From the NCBI GenBank assembly GCA_002686265.1, contig NZBA01000023.1, positions 1-64,000 of the forward strand: DNA of 64,000 nucleotides, given 5' to 3'. The position numbers and the translations under genes are program-made. A model generated the notes under the pieces. It made no database searches and was not told where the DNA came from. It was given only the letters and a program-made list of their open reading frames with translations. The DNA is from Planctomycetota bacterium (GTDB lineage Bacteria > Planctomycetota > UBA1135 > GCA-002686595). This document shows, one piece after another, positions 1 to 7,518 of the stretch (its first letter is position 1; each line of letters starts with the position of its first letter).

Positions 1-28
1 CCATTGGCGATAGCGAGAGGCCCGATAG

Positions 29-105
29 TGGTAGCGGAGGAGGGACTCGAACCCCCGACACGCGGATTATGATTCCGCTGCTCTAACCAACTGAGCTACT
101 CCGCC
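29..105 (-). tRNA. tRNA-Met (CAU), elongator type
   Basis: The reverse complement folds as a complete 77-nt cloverleaf: a 7-bp acceptor stem (GGCGGAG with CTCCGCT, the terminal pair being G-U), a D arm containing AGCTCAGTTGGTTAGAGC, anticodon stem GCGGA/TCCGC around loop ATCATAA with anticodon CAT, and a T arm with loop TTCGAGT. The 3' CCA is encoded. A G1-U72 pair is present rather than the unpaired 1-72 position of initiator tRNA, so this is elongator Met. A lysidine-modified tRNA-Ile2 also has a CAT anticodon and cannot be fully excluded by eye. Confidence 0.95.
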
Positions 106-169
106 ACGGGCGACCGGGGAGGGTAGCGGAGGGGGCAAGAAGGGTCAAGGAGAGGGAACGAGGCCCGCG

Positions 170-392
170 CGGAAGGGGGGAGAACTTTTTCTCCTGATTC
201 TCGCGACGAATGAACAAGAAAAGGCGTTTACCTGCTGGGAGCAGGTCGTGTCACCGCGGTGCGCTCCCTCTCGCGAAAGTCGCTTCGGCCCCATGGGTGT
301 GAAGAGTATCTCGCTGAGGAGAGGAGCGCGAAGCGCTCCGTGAGTTACGGGCGCGTCCATCCGGGGGGGATGGATGCGCCCGGCTCTTTTTC
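170..392 (+). ncRNA. Possible structured RNA ending in an intrinsic terminator
   Basis: Reading on the plus strand there are successive perfect hairpins: CCTGCT-GGG-AGCAGG (about 232-246), GGAGCGC-GAA-GCGCTCC (about 323-340) and the terminator stem at 349-382, followed by a T-rich tail. No protein-coding gene lies upstream on this strand, so the terminator seems to end a noncoding transcript. I could not match the sequence to a known RNA family, and no convincing promoter was identified. The 5' end is a guess. Confidence 0.3.
349..392 (+). terminator. Intrinsic terminator without an upstream coding gene
   Basis: Thirteen-base stem GGGCGCGTCCATC / GATGGATGCGCCC with one G-U pair, a short G-rich loop, then CGGCTCTTTTTC. 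The U tract lies only on the plus-strand side. Confidence 0.7.
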
Positions 393-830
393 TGGGAACG
401 GGCCTGGCTGGATTCTGGGAACGGGCCTGACCGGAAGCTCGCCTCTAACCCCTGGCGCGGAGAGGGCCATCCGGAAGGCAAGCCCTTCCGGGAACCTGGC
501 ACCTCGAGAGAAGCTGGCTCACCCGACAGAGAACACGACTCGTCGACAGCCCACGACGGACGCGGACCGCGAGGTTTCGCAAACCACGGGCGACGAGCCC
601 GTCCGGATCAGGGTGCTCAGCGGGTCTCTCTTCCCTCCGGACGATTCTCTCCGGACGATTCCCTCCGGAGGGGGTGCACGGGAACCGCGGGCCCGCCCGG
701 CCAGGGGACGCAGAGCGTACGGGCGGCGGGGCTGGGGACCCTGATCCCTGCTCCCACCTCATCGGACGCCGCTGGGCCGCAACTCCGCCGGGGGGCAGGC
801 GCAGGACGAGGGTGCACAGGCGCGCTCGGA

Positions 831-1382
831 TCAGGAGCGGACCGAATGATAAGACAGGGCCAACTCGCGCTCGACCCCCGTCGCCGAGTCGTAGCCCCGA
901 CAGAACTCGAAGGGGCGAGAGTACAGGTGCAGGCTGACCGCCGGGCTCCCGTCCGCCGGGCGCACCAGGTGCAAGCCGATCTCGTCGGTGATGAAAGCCA
1001 CCTGGCCCGGCTCGAAGACCCTAAGGCCCTTCTCGACCAACGGTCCCTCCCCCGTAGGAGGCTGGTACTGCACCTCCTCGATTCGACCCTCCAACACGCC
1101 CATCCAACAACGCTGCCCCATGTGGTTGTGGATCGGACTCTCCTGTCCTGGAGACCAACACAGAGCGAGCAGCTCGTAGCGCTCGTCTCTGAAGAGCAGG
1201 TTGCGCGTGTAGCCGCCCTCGACGAAGCGCGCACAGGCGCGCCAGTCCTCCTCACCAACCGCGTAGGCGGCGAGCAAGGGCGTGAGCTCCGCCGCCCCCT
1301 CCCCGCCATCCTCGAGCGCGGCCGAAAGGGCAGTACACAGATGATCGAGAGGGGCCTCCGAACGGATCTGCTGGTCGTCCAT
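831..1382 (-). CDS. Cysteine dioxygenase (type I cupin)
   Basis: Oxidises L-cysteine to cysteine sulfinate with O2 at a mononuclear Fe(II) site; cytoplasmic sulfur amino-acid catabolism. The 183-residue frame shows the family core: YTRNLL at about 58-63 (Arg60 is the substrate-carboxylate position), PIHNH at 83-87 giving two His ligands, Cys92 at the position of the Cys-Tyr cofactor cysteine, VLEG at 96-99, third ligand His138 in GLHLV, and YSRPF at 154-158 carrying a candidate crosslink tyrosine. The ATG at 1382 is preferred; a TTG at 1451 would add 23 residues that do not look conserved and overlap a decayed cupin remnant. There is no strong ribosome binding site for either. It lies downstream of the cupin gene on the same strand. 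Confidence 0.85.
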   Translation of the reverse strand: MDDQQIRSEAPLDHLCTALSAALEDGGEGAAELTPLLAAYAVGEEDWRACARFVEGGYTRNLLFRDERYELLALCWSPGQESPIHNHMGQRCWMGVLEGRIEEVQYQPPTGEGPLVEKGLRVFEPGQVAFITDEIGLHLVRPADGSPAVSLHLYSRPFEFCRGYDSATGVERELALSYHSVRS

Positions 1383-1441
1383 CGCCGCGCAATGTACCAC
1401 GAGCCGAATGGGACCGAAGGAGTCCGACAGCCACCCACACC

Positions 1442-1525
1442 CCTCCGCCAACTCGCCCCCCGTACGGGCGCGATGGCTCGCAACAGGCAGGCGGGAGGAT
1501 CACGGTCCGCGGGCCGACCGCCTCG
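1442..1525 (-). pseudogene. Degenerate partial copy of the neighbouring cupin 3' end
   Basis: This segment aligns by eye along its whole length with 1630-1712 inside the cupin gene. Shared blocks include CCTCC..CAACTCG, GCGATGGC, CAGG and CGGTC/CGGCC..GGGCCGACCGC. In the cupin the block encodes the C-terminal RGRPTGRDYPACVLFAIAR; here the equivalent minus-strand frame reads RGGRPADRDPPACLLRAIAP and then diverges. It is best read as the remnant of a tandem duplication of the cupin gene, now lying between it and the cysteine dioxygenase. Confidence 0.5.
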
Positions 1526-1615
1526 TGTCCCAGACTCCTCCACCAGGAAGTCCAACGGGTGCACGGCGGCGGACGAGACGCGAGGGAGGAGACGACGGCC
1601 AGCGGAGCGCCGATC

Positions 1616-2200
1616 TCATCCCCCATCCTCCTCCAGCAACTCGATCCCCGCCCGAGCGATGGCGAACAACACACAAGCAGGGTAATCTCGGCCCGTGGGC
1701 CGACCGCGCTCGCCGCAAGCAACCGGAGAATGGGCGCTGCCCGCCTCGTAGCGCACGAAGCTACCCTCGGCGTGCACCCCCCGCCCATCGCGGTAGCCGC
1801 CAGCCAAGACGAGCACTTCCTCCACACCCAAGTGGCGGTGCGCCGGGTAGCCGTGCCCCGGCTCCATGCGGATCAAGACAGCCGAGTCCACGGCCGCCCC
1901 CGATACCGCGCGGGACCGCTCAAGGTCCTCGCCGCAAGGATGCAAGGAGACCAACGAGACCCGCGCCACGCCCGTAGCACGCCAGGGAAGCCCATCGGGG
2001 TCGATCTGTCTCCGCAAGCCCGGTATCTGCATCGTAGGGGCCCGTATCTGCATCGTAGGGGCCCTTTGCATCGTAGGGACCCACGGCCAGAATGCGCCCA
2101 GACCCCTGGACGCCGATGGGAGGGCCTCGTCTCCCGGTCTTGGGAGACTCACGCGGAAGTAACCCAGAAAGCGCTCCACTTCCGCACCCAAACCCGCCAT
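1616..2200 (-). CDS. ChrR-like cupin domain protein
   Basis: A small cytoplasmic beta-barrel of the kind found at the C terminus of ChrR anti-sigma factors, where it binds zinc or another metal. Motif 1 reads EPGHGYPAHRHLGVEEVLVL (two His and a Glu ligand) and motif 2 is the YEAGSAHSPV block with the last His; together they make a complete metal site. The roughly 195-residue start at ATG 2200 is uncertain. Residues about 43-62 are built from an in-frame tandem repeat (APTMQ units) that looks like an insertion ahead of the cupin. There is no sigma-factor gene adjacent, so the regulatory role known for ChrR is not implied. It could equally be a stand-alone acetylacetone dioxygenase-like cupin. 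Confidence 0.75.
   Translation of the reverse strand: MAGLGAEVERFLGYFRVSLPRPGDEALPSASRGLGAFWPWVPTMQRAPTMQIRAPTMQIPGLRRQIDPDGLPWRATGVARVSLVSLHPCGEDLERSRAVSGAAVDSAVLIRMEPGHGYPAHRHLGVEEVLVLAGGYRDGRGVHAEGSFVRYEAGSAHSPVACGERGRPTGRDYPACVLFAIARAGIELLEEDGG
2023..2082. repeat. 21-bp in-frame tandem repeat in the cupin gene
   Basis: Two exact copies of GTATCTGCATCGTAGGGGCCC (2023-2043, 2044-2064) are followed by a shortened 18-bp third copy (2065-2082). All lengths are multiples of three, so the minus-strand cupin frame stays open and gains repeated APTMQ(I)R units. Confidence 0.9.
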
Positions 2201-2324
2201 GATCAGGTCTGCGCACTTGAGAGCCCTCGGGTTCGAGAGAGCGCAATGAGTTCCGCTGGGAGGTGCCGCACTTTGCGAGCGGTGCCGGCACCCGGGAAGC
2301 CTGGCGGATACTCTTCTCTCCCTC

Positions 2325-2360
2325 GGGCCGGCAACTTCGGTTGCCGGCCCACTTTTTTTT
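2325..2360 (+). terminator. Strong intrinsic terminator, orphan on the plus strand
   Basis: Perfect 11-bp stem GGGCCGGCAAC / GTTGCCGGCCC closed by a TTCG tetraloop, followed by AC and eight T. Flanking genes are on the minus strand, so no coding gene needs it. It may stop antisense or unannotated RNA transcription running into 2.4 kb. Confidence 0.75.
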
Positions 2361-2460
2361 CCTGCGTCCTGGTTTCTCCTGCGTCCTGGACCCCTCTCCT
2401 CAGGCACGCGGTCGCCCATACGAGCCGTACGAGGTGGTGTGGCGCTTCAGATCGCTCAAG

Positions 2461-2515
2461 ACAGGGCTCCAAGCGGGACAGGGCTCGCTCCAAGCGGGAC
2501 AGGGCTCCAAGCGGG
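2461..2515. repeat. 17-bp noncoding tandem repeat (3 units)
   Basis: ACAGGGCTCCAAGCGGG occurs at 2461-2477 and 2499-2515, with an intervening copy that has a 4-bp TCGC insertion (2478-2498). A fourth partial ACAG follows. Not coding. Confidence 0.85.
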
Positions 2516-2961
2516 ACAGTCGGCGCAGTGCAGCCCCCGGGCTCCCAGCAAAGTGGGGTGCAGTTCCGAGCGTGACACATGCGCCAGCGCCCGACCCACT
2601 TCCGCCCGGCTTCTTGAGCGCGCCGGCCCCATTGGGACGACTCCGGCCACTCATGGCTCGCCCATCCGGGCGCTCCACCCACTCAGCCTACCTGCCCGGC
2701 TCTCGCTTGCTCCTCGGCCTTGCTTCCTCTCGCTCCTGTCCTCCCGAATCCCGCCCCTGTCTTGGCCCACCCCTCCGTTAGCTTCCATCGTCTATCGATC
2801 CGAGCGCAGTTCGAGCACATCCTCATCCTCGGGCCGCTTCCAGGGGAGCGCCTTCGCCATAAGTAACCCAGCGGTCCCCTTTCCCGCCTAACCGGATTTC
2901 AGCGGAGCAAAGGACTGGGTTTCTCGGTTTTCTCTCGAGAAGGCGGCCCGCCCCCGACTTC

Positions 2962-3906
2962 TCAGGGGCCCGGCTCCCCGAGAGGACCTCGCAGACTCGG
3001 GAAAGCCCCGTAGCAGCGCCCAGCGAGGGTGAACACCTGCACCCGGTCCCCGTCGGAGTCGATGACGACGACCCGTGTGCGCTCGTCCGCCCTCCCTGTC
3101 TCCAGGGCCAGGTCGTTGGGCTCCAGCACCTCTCCCTCGCCCTCTCCCCTCGAGCACAGGGTGCGGATCAGACGCCCGGAGGCGTCCACGAGCAGCAAGG
3201 CGCCGCGCGTTCCTCCGACAGCCAGCACCAACCGTCCGTCGGCCAAGGGGGCGAGGGCGCGGGGCTCGAAGGGCGCTCCCCCCGCCGCCGGGAGGCTGAA
3301 GCAGAAGTGAAACTCCCCCTCCCGGAAGACCTGGACGCGGCCGGCGCCGGTCTCGCAGACCCAGATCCACGGCCCGCTGCGCGCGAGGCGGCGAACGCGG
3401 CGGAAGGGCTCGTCGGGCCGCCCGAGCGAGCGCAGCGCCCGCGTGGCGCCACTGCCCAGGTGCAGCAGGTGCACGGCATTGCGACGCACACCCCGCGAGG
3501 CGACCAGGAGCTCCTGCCCGTCGTCGCAGCCCGCGCTCACGACGTCCACCGGTACGCCCAGCTCGCCCCGGCGGTCGCCGGCCTCCCCACCCTCCACGCT
3601 CGCCACCTCGGCCCCGAAGAGGGTGAAGGCGCGCAAGATCCCCGTCGCAGCGTCGGCGACCCACAGGCGGTGGTCGGCGTCCAGGTCCATGCCCGAAACC
3701 GCCGCCCGCCCCCCTCCCGGAGCGCGGAAGTCGAAGCCCGCCTCCAGCTCGCGGCCGTCGAGGTCGAAGCTGCGCAAGTGGGCCGTGCGCTCCTCGTTCC
3801 CCACGTACACCACGCCCTCTTTCACACACAGGCTGCCCTGCATGCACAGAGCAGAACACAAGACGCAGGGTGGAGGAAGGCGGTCGGGGGTACCGGGCGA
3901 AACCAC
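2962..3906 (-). CDS. NHL-repeat-like beta-propeller protein
   Basis: The 314-residue protein has repeated blades of the NHL/6-bladed propeller type, for example DADHRLWVADAATGILRAF, GPWIWVCETGAGRVQVF and a final DSDGDRVQVFTLAGRCYGAF. Such propellers usually serve as binding platforms; no catalytic domain is seen. The GTG at 3906 is 15 bp after the metallophosphoesterase stop and fits an operon with it, but the first conserved residues appear after the internal Met in MQGSLCVKEG, so the true start may be about 60 bp downstream. No clear signal peptide follows from the GTG start. Substrate or partner unknown. Confidence 0.7.
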   Translation of the reverse strand: MVSPGTPDRLPPPCVLCSALCMQGSLCVKEGVVYVGNEERTAHLRSFDLDGRELEAGFDFRAPGGGRAAVSGMDLDADHRLWVADAATGILRAFTLFGAEVASVEGGEAGDRRGELGVPVDVVSAGCDDGQELLVASRGVRRNAVHLLHLGSGATRALRSLGRPDEPFRRVRRLARSGPWIWVCETGAGRVQVFREGEFHFCFSLPAAGGAPFEPRALAPLADGRLVLAVGGTRGALLLVDASGRLIRTLCSRGEGEGEVLEPNDLALETGRADERTRVVVIDSDGDRVQVFTLAGRCYGAFPSLRGPLGEPGP

Positions 3907-3921
3907 GCACCGCCGCCCGGC

Positions 3922-4686
3922 TCACTCCAGCTCCAAGACCACCAGCTCGGCCGGCGCGCCCACGCGCAGGGGGAGGCCCACCGCCCCCAGGCCGCGGCTG
4001 ACGATCAGGCTCGTCTCCCCCAACTCGACGCGCAGGCCCGGATGGGGCGGGCCGAGCTCGCGCAGGAAGGGCAGGTCGATTTGGGTGCCGTGAGTGTGGC
4101 CGGAGAGCACGGCGATGCAACCCCGGCGCGCCAGGAGCGGCGCCCCGAGGGGGTTGTGGCACAGGACCAGCTCGACGTCACCGGGGCACAGGCCGGCGCG
4201 AGCCCCCGCCAAGTCCACCTCCCGTCCCTCCTCGAGGTCCTCGAGGCCGACGACCCCGAGGGCGCCGCCCTCCACCTCGATGCGCTCGCAGGTGTTGCGC
4301 AACACGCGCACGCCCGCTCCCGCCAGGGCCTCGGCGACCCGAGCTTCGGCGCGCTCCTTGTAGTCGTGGTTGCCGAACACGGCCAGAGTCCCGTGGGCGG
4401 CGCGCAGGGCGGCCAGGTCGTCGACCAAGGGCAGGACCTCGCTGTGGTGGTGGGTGACGAAGTCGCCGGTCACGACGCACAGGTCCGGGGCGAGGTCGTT
4501 GGCGGCGGCGATCACCGCCCGCAGATCGCCCGCGCCGAGGAAGCGCCCGCCGTGCAGGTCGGAGAGGTGGACGATGCGGAAGCCCGCCAGGCCGGCGGGC
4601 AGGCCGGGGACCGACAGGCGCTCGGTGCGCAGGCCGAAGCGGCCCGGAGCGAGGTGGCGCAGGCGGTAGAGCCGTCGCCCTCCCAC
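3922..4686 (-). CDS. YkuE-type metallophosphoesterase
   Basis: A calcineurin-like dinuclear metal phosphoesterase of the LpxH/YkuE group, hydrolysing an unidentified, probably membrane-associated phosphoester. All metal-binding blocks are visible in order: SDLHGG (DxH, about 42-47), TGDFV, GNHD, LCHNP and GHTHG. Length (254 aa) is normal. The GTG at 4686 is the only standard start after the in-frame stop just upstream, yet the frame upstream of it (YGKLRLAFFRAVEGACALVG) looks like real protein of this family, so translation may begin at a non-standard codon such as CTG near 4760. The gene sits about 100 bp after gltX on the same strand. Confidence 0.8.
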   Translation of the reverse strand: MGGRRLYRLRHLAPGRFGLRTERLSVPGLPAGLAGFRIVHLSDLHGGRFLGAGDLRAVIAAANDLAPDLCVVTGDFVTHHHSEVLPLVDDLAALRAAHGTLAVFGNHDYKERAEARVAEALAGAGVRVLRNTCERIEVEGGALGVVGLEDLEEGREVDLAGARAGLCPGDVELVLCHNPLGAPLLARRGCIAVLSGHTHGTQIDLPFLRELGPPHPGLRVELGETSLIVSRGLGAVGLPLRVGAPAELVVLELE

Positions 4687-4787
4687 CAGGGCGCAGGCGC
4701 CCTCGACGGCGCGGAAGAACGCCAGGCGCAGCTTGCCGTAGCGGCGCGGCTCGACGCCCAGGTGCCCACCCGCCTCACCCGCGCGGC

Positions 4788-6311
4788 TCAGCGTTCACCC
4801 TCGCGCACGGCGGCCAGGCGCTCGATGGCGACCGCGATGCGCCGCAGGCAGGCCTCGCCGCCCAGCCACGCCATGATGTCGAACAGGTCGGGGCCGCCGG
4901 CCTTGCCGGCGAGCGCGCAGCGCAGGGGCTGGAAGAGCACCCCGAAGGCGGCGCCGCGCTCGGCGATCCAAGCGCGCGTGGCCTCGCGCAGGGCCGGGGC
5001 GTCCACGCCGCCGGTGAGGCGCGGCCGCAGCCACTCGAGGTACTCGGCAAGCAGGGCTCCGCCCTGCTTGCGGGCGTTCTTCTCGGCCTTCGCCTCCCAC
5101 GCGACCGCGTCGTCGGCCGCGAAGAGGTAGGCGATGCGGTCGGGGAGCTCGGAGTAGAGCGAGATGCGCTCCCGCTCGCCGGCGACCACGGCCTCGAACC
5201 ACTCCGCGCGCTCGGTGAGTTGCCGCTCGTCGAGCAGCCCGGCGGCGGCGGCGAAGGGCGCGCAGTGGCCCGCGAGGTCGGCCGGGGACTCGGCCCTGAG
5301 GTACTCCCCGGCCAGCCACCGGAACTTGTCGGCGTCGAACACCGCACCGCCCTTGGAGACGTCCTCCAGGCGGAAGGCCTCGACGAAGCGCCGGGTGGAG
5401 AAGACCTCGGTCTCGCCGTCGAGAGCCCAACCCTGCAGGGCAAGGAAGTTCAGGATCGCCCCAGTGGGGTAGCCCTTCGCGCGATAGTCCTCCAGGGAGA
5501 CGTCGCCGGCGCGCTTGGAGAGCTTCTTGCGATCGCCGCCGAGCATCAGGGGCAGGTGGGCGAAGCGCGGGGGCCTCGAGTCCAGGGCCGCGAAGAGCTG
5601 CACCTGCTTGGGCGTGTTGACGAGGTGTTCCTCGCCGCGCACGACATGGCTGATCTCCATCGCCGCGTCGTCGCAAACGACGACGAAGTTGTAGGTCGGG
5701 TTGCCATCGCCGCGGACCATGATCCAGTCGTCGATGTCAACGTTCTGGAAGACGACCTCGCCGCGCACGAGGTCGTCGACGCGGGTCTCGCCGGGGGGCA
5801 CGGCGAAGCGCAGGGCGAAGGGCTCGCCGGCATCGGCACGGGCGGCGGCCTCGGCGGGGTCGAGCGCCCTGCAGCGGCGGTCGTAGGCCGCGGTCTCCTT
5901 GCGCGCCTGCTGGCCCTCGCGCAGCTCGGCGAGGCGCTTTGGAGTGCAGAAACAGCGGTAGGCCCTGCCCGCCTCGAGGAGCGTTCGGGCTGCCTCGCGG
6001 TGGCTCTCGATGCGCTCGGACTGGCGGTAGGGACCGAACGGGCCGCCGCGGTCGGGTCCCTCGTCCCACTCGATGCCAAGCCAGGAGAGTCCCTCGATGA
6101 TCTCCTGCTCCGACTCGGAGGTGGAGCGCTCCCGGTCGGTGTCCTCGATGCGCAGAACGAATCGGCCACCGCTGCGGCGGGCGAAGGCCCAGTTGAACAA
6201 GGCCGTGCGGGCCAGGCCGAGGTGGATGGTGCCCGTGGGGCTGGGGGCGATGCGGACGCGGACGGGTCGGGGCACGGGAGGCTCGCTTGGGGTGGGCGCG
6301 GCCGGGGCCAC
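4788..6311 (-). CDS. gltX: Glutamate--tRNA ligase
   Basis: Class I aminoacyl-tRNA synthetase charging tRNA-Glu (or tRNA-Glu and tRNA-Gln in organisms using GatCAB). The 507-residue protein has the HIGH-type signature APSPTGTIHLG near residues 22-32, the Glu-recognition region VLRIEDTDRERS, the GEEHL block with HLPLMLGGDRKKLSKRAGD carrying the KMSKS-type loop KLSKR, and an alpha-helical anticodon-binding C-terminal third. Length is typical. The start at GTG 6311 is chosen because the ATP-site motif begins about 22 residues later. Divergent from add, with a 91-bp gap that must hold both promoters. Confidence 0.96.
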   Translation of the reverse strand: MAPAAPTPSEPPVPRPVRVRIAPSPTGTIHLGLARTALFNWAFARRSGGRFVLRIEDTDRERSTSESEQEIIEGLSWLGIEWDEGPDRGGPFGPYRQSERIESHREAARTLLEAGRAYRCFCTPKRLAELREGQQARKETAAYDRRCRALDPAEAAARADAGEPFALRFAVPPGETRVDDLVRGEVVFQNVDIDDWIMVRGDGNPTYNFVVVCDDAAMEISHVVRGEEHLVNTPKQVQLFAALDSRPPRFAHLPLMLGGDRKKLSKRAGDVSLEDYRAKGYPTGAILNFLALQGWALDGETEVFSTRRFVEAFRLEDVSKGGAVFDADKFRWLAGEYLRAESPADLAGHCAPFAAAAGLLDERQLTERAEWFEAVVAGERERISLYSELPDRIAYLFAADDAVAWEAKAEKNARKQGGALLAEYLEWLRPRLTGGVDAPALREATRAWIAERGAAFGVLFQPLRCALAGKAGGPDLFDIMAWLGGEACLRRIAVAIERLAAVREGER

Positions 6312-6402
6312 GGGACGGGAGAGGATACTCCCCGGGAGCGATCAGCGGTAAGGGAGCCGGAAGCTCTCGAATCGACGTGCGTGCAGCCCGTAGACTCCGG
6401 CG

Positions 6403-7518
6403 ATGGCCCATCCCGCGCCGAGTGAATCCCCCAACCTGCCCATCGAACTCCTGCGCCGCGCCCCCAAGGTGGTGCTGCACGAGCACCTCGACGGGGGCTT
6501 GCGGCCGGGGACGATCCTCGAGTTGGCCGGGGACGCGGGCTACGCGGGCCTGCCCGCCGAGGATGAGGCAGCCCTGGCCGAGGCCTTCCACGCCGGCGCC
6601 CGGCGCGGGAGCTTGGCGGAGTACCTCGAGGGCTTCCGTCACACGATCGCCGTCATGCAGACCGCGCCTGCCCTGGAGCGCGTCGCGCGCGAGTTCGTGG
6701 AGGACATGGCGACCGACGGCGTGGTCTACGCCGAGGCGCGCTTCGCACCGCACTTCCACACCGCCGGCGGTCTGGGCCTCGACGGGGTGATGACGGCCGT
6801 CCTGCGCTCCTTGCGTCGTGCCGGCGGCGAGCACGGGGTCGGCGTGGGCCTGATCGTGTGCGCCATGCGCAACGAGGGTCCGGAGCTCTCCACGCGCTTG
6901 GCGGAGCTGGCGGTGGCCTACCGCAACGCGGGCTGCGTCGGCTTCGACCTGGCGGGCGAAGAGGCCGGCCACCCGGCCAACCACCACTTGGCCGCCTTCC
7001 AGCTCGCCAAGCGCAAGAACTTCTCGATCACGATCCACGCGGGCGAGAGCTTCGGGCCGGAGAGCATCTGGCAGGCCCTGCAGTACTGCGGCGCCCACCG
7101 TATCGGCCACGGCGTGCGCCTGGCGGAGGACATCACGATCTACGACCAGCAGGTCGTGCGCGTGGGTGAGTTGGCTCAGTACGTGCTCGACCACCGCATT
7201 CCGCTCGAGATCTGCCTCTCGAGCAACGTACACACCGGCGCGGCGCCTTCGCTGGCCGAGCACCCCTTCCCCTACTTCTTCCGGGCGGGCTATCGGGTGA
7301 CGCTCAACACCGACAACCGCTTGATGAGCGCCACGGACATGACGAGCGAGGTCGCCTTGGCTGTCAAGCACTACGGCCTCACCCTGGCGGACGTGGAGAA
7401 ACTCTCCATCAACGGCATGAAGTCGGCTTTCGTCCCTTACGGCGAGCGTTGCCGCATCATCTACGAGCGCATCAAACCCGGCTTCTCGATGTTGCGCGAG
7501 GAGCTCGGCGGCGCCTGA
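6403..7518 (+). CDS. add: Adenosine deaminase
   Basis: Zinc-dependent hydrolysis of adenosine to inosine in purine salvage. The 371-residue TIM-barrel shows the N-terminal metal pair HEHLDGG (26-32), the third His with the catalytic Glu in TIHAGE, the RIGHG block, LSSNVHTG, and NTDN at the position of the metal/catalytic Asp. Length and motif order match the add family; adenine deaminases of the same superfamily remain possible because the substrate loop cannot be judged by eye. The ATG at 6403 is well placed. Its TGA overlaps the ATG of the next gene (TGATG), so the two are probably co-translated. Confidence 0.88.
   Translation: MAHPAPSESPNLPIELLRRAPKVVLHEHLDGGLRPGTILELAGDAGYAGLPAEDEAALAEAFHAGARRGSLAEYLEGFRHTIAVMQTAPALERVAREFVEDMATDGVVYAEARFAPHFHTAGGLGLDGVMTAVLRSLRRAGGEHGVGVGLIVCAMRNEGPELSTRLAELAVAYRNAGCVGFDLAGEEAGHPANHHLAAFQLAKRKNFSITIHAGESFGPESIWQALQYCGAHRIGHGVRLAEDITIYDQQVVRVGELAQYVLDHRIPLEICLSSNVHTGAAPSLAEHPFPYFFRAGYRVTLNTDNRLMSATDMTSEVALAVKHYGLTLADVEKLSINGMKSAFVPYGERCRIIYERIKPGFSMLREELGGA

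Larger units (their letters stand above)
106..830. other. Gene-poor stretch with hairpins and short repeats
   Basis: No open frame here has recognisable protein-like composition. The stretch holds several hairpins in the first 300 bases ending in an intrinsic terminator (349-392, plus strand), a direct repeat of TCTGGGAACGGGCCTG at about 390 and 413, and a short tandem CTCCGGACGATTC near 637-665. Confidence 0.6.
2201..2961. other. Intergenic region: terminator and tandem repeats, no gene
   Basis: Lies between the cupin (5' end at 2200, minus) and the NHL protein (3' end at 2962, minus). It contains a plus-strand terminator at 2325-2360 and a 17-bp tandem repeat at 2461-2515. The remaining open frames have no recognisable domains and poor codon character; I see no gene. 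Confidence 0.6.

Noticed and set aside
3307-5130. A 607-codon plus-strand frame
   Set aside because: Antisense shadow of the NHL, metallophosphoesterase and gltX genes, which have clear motifs on the other strand.
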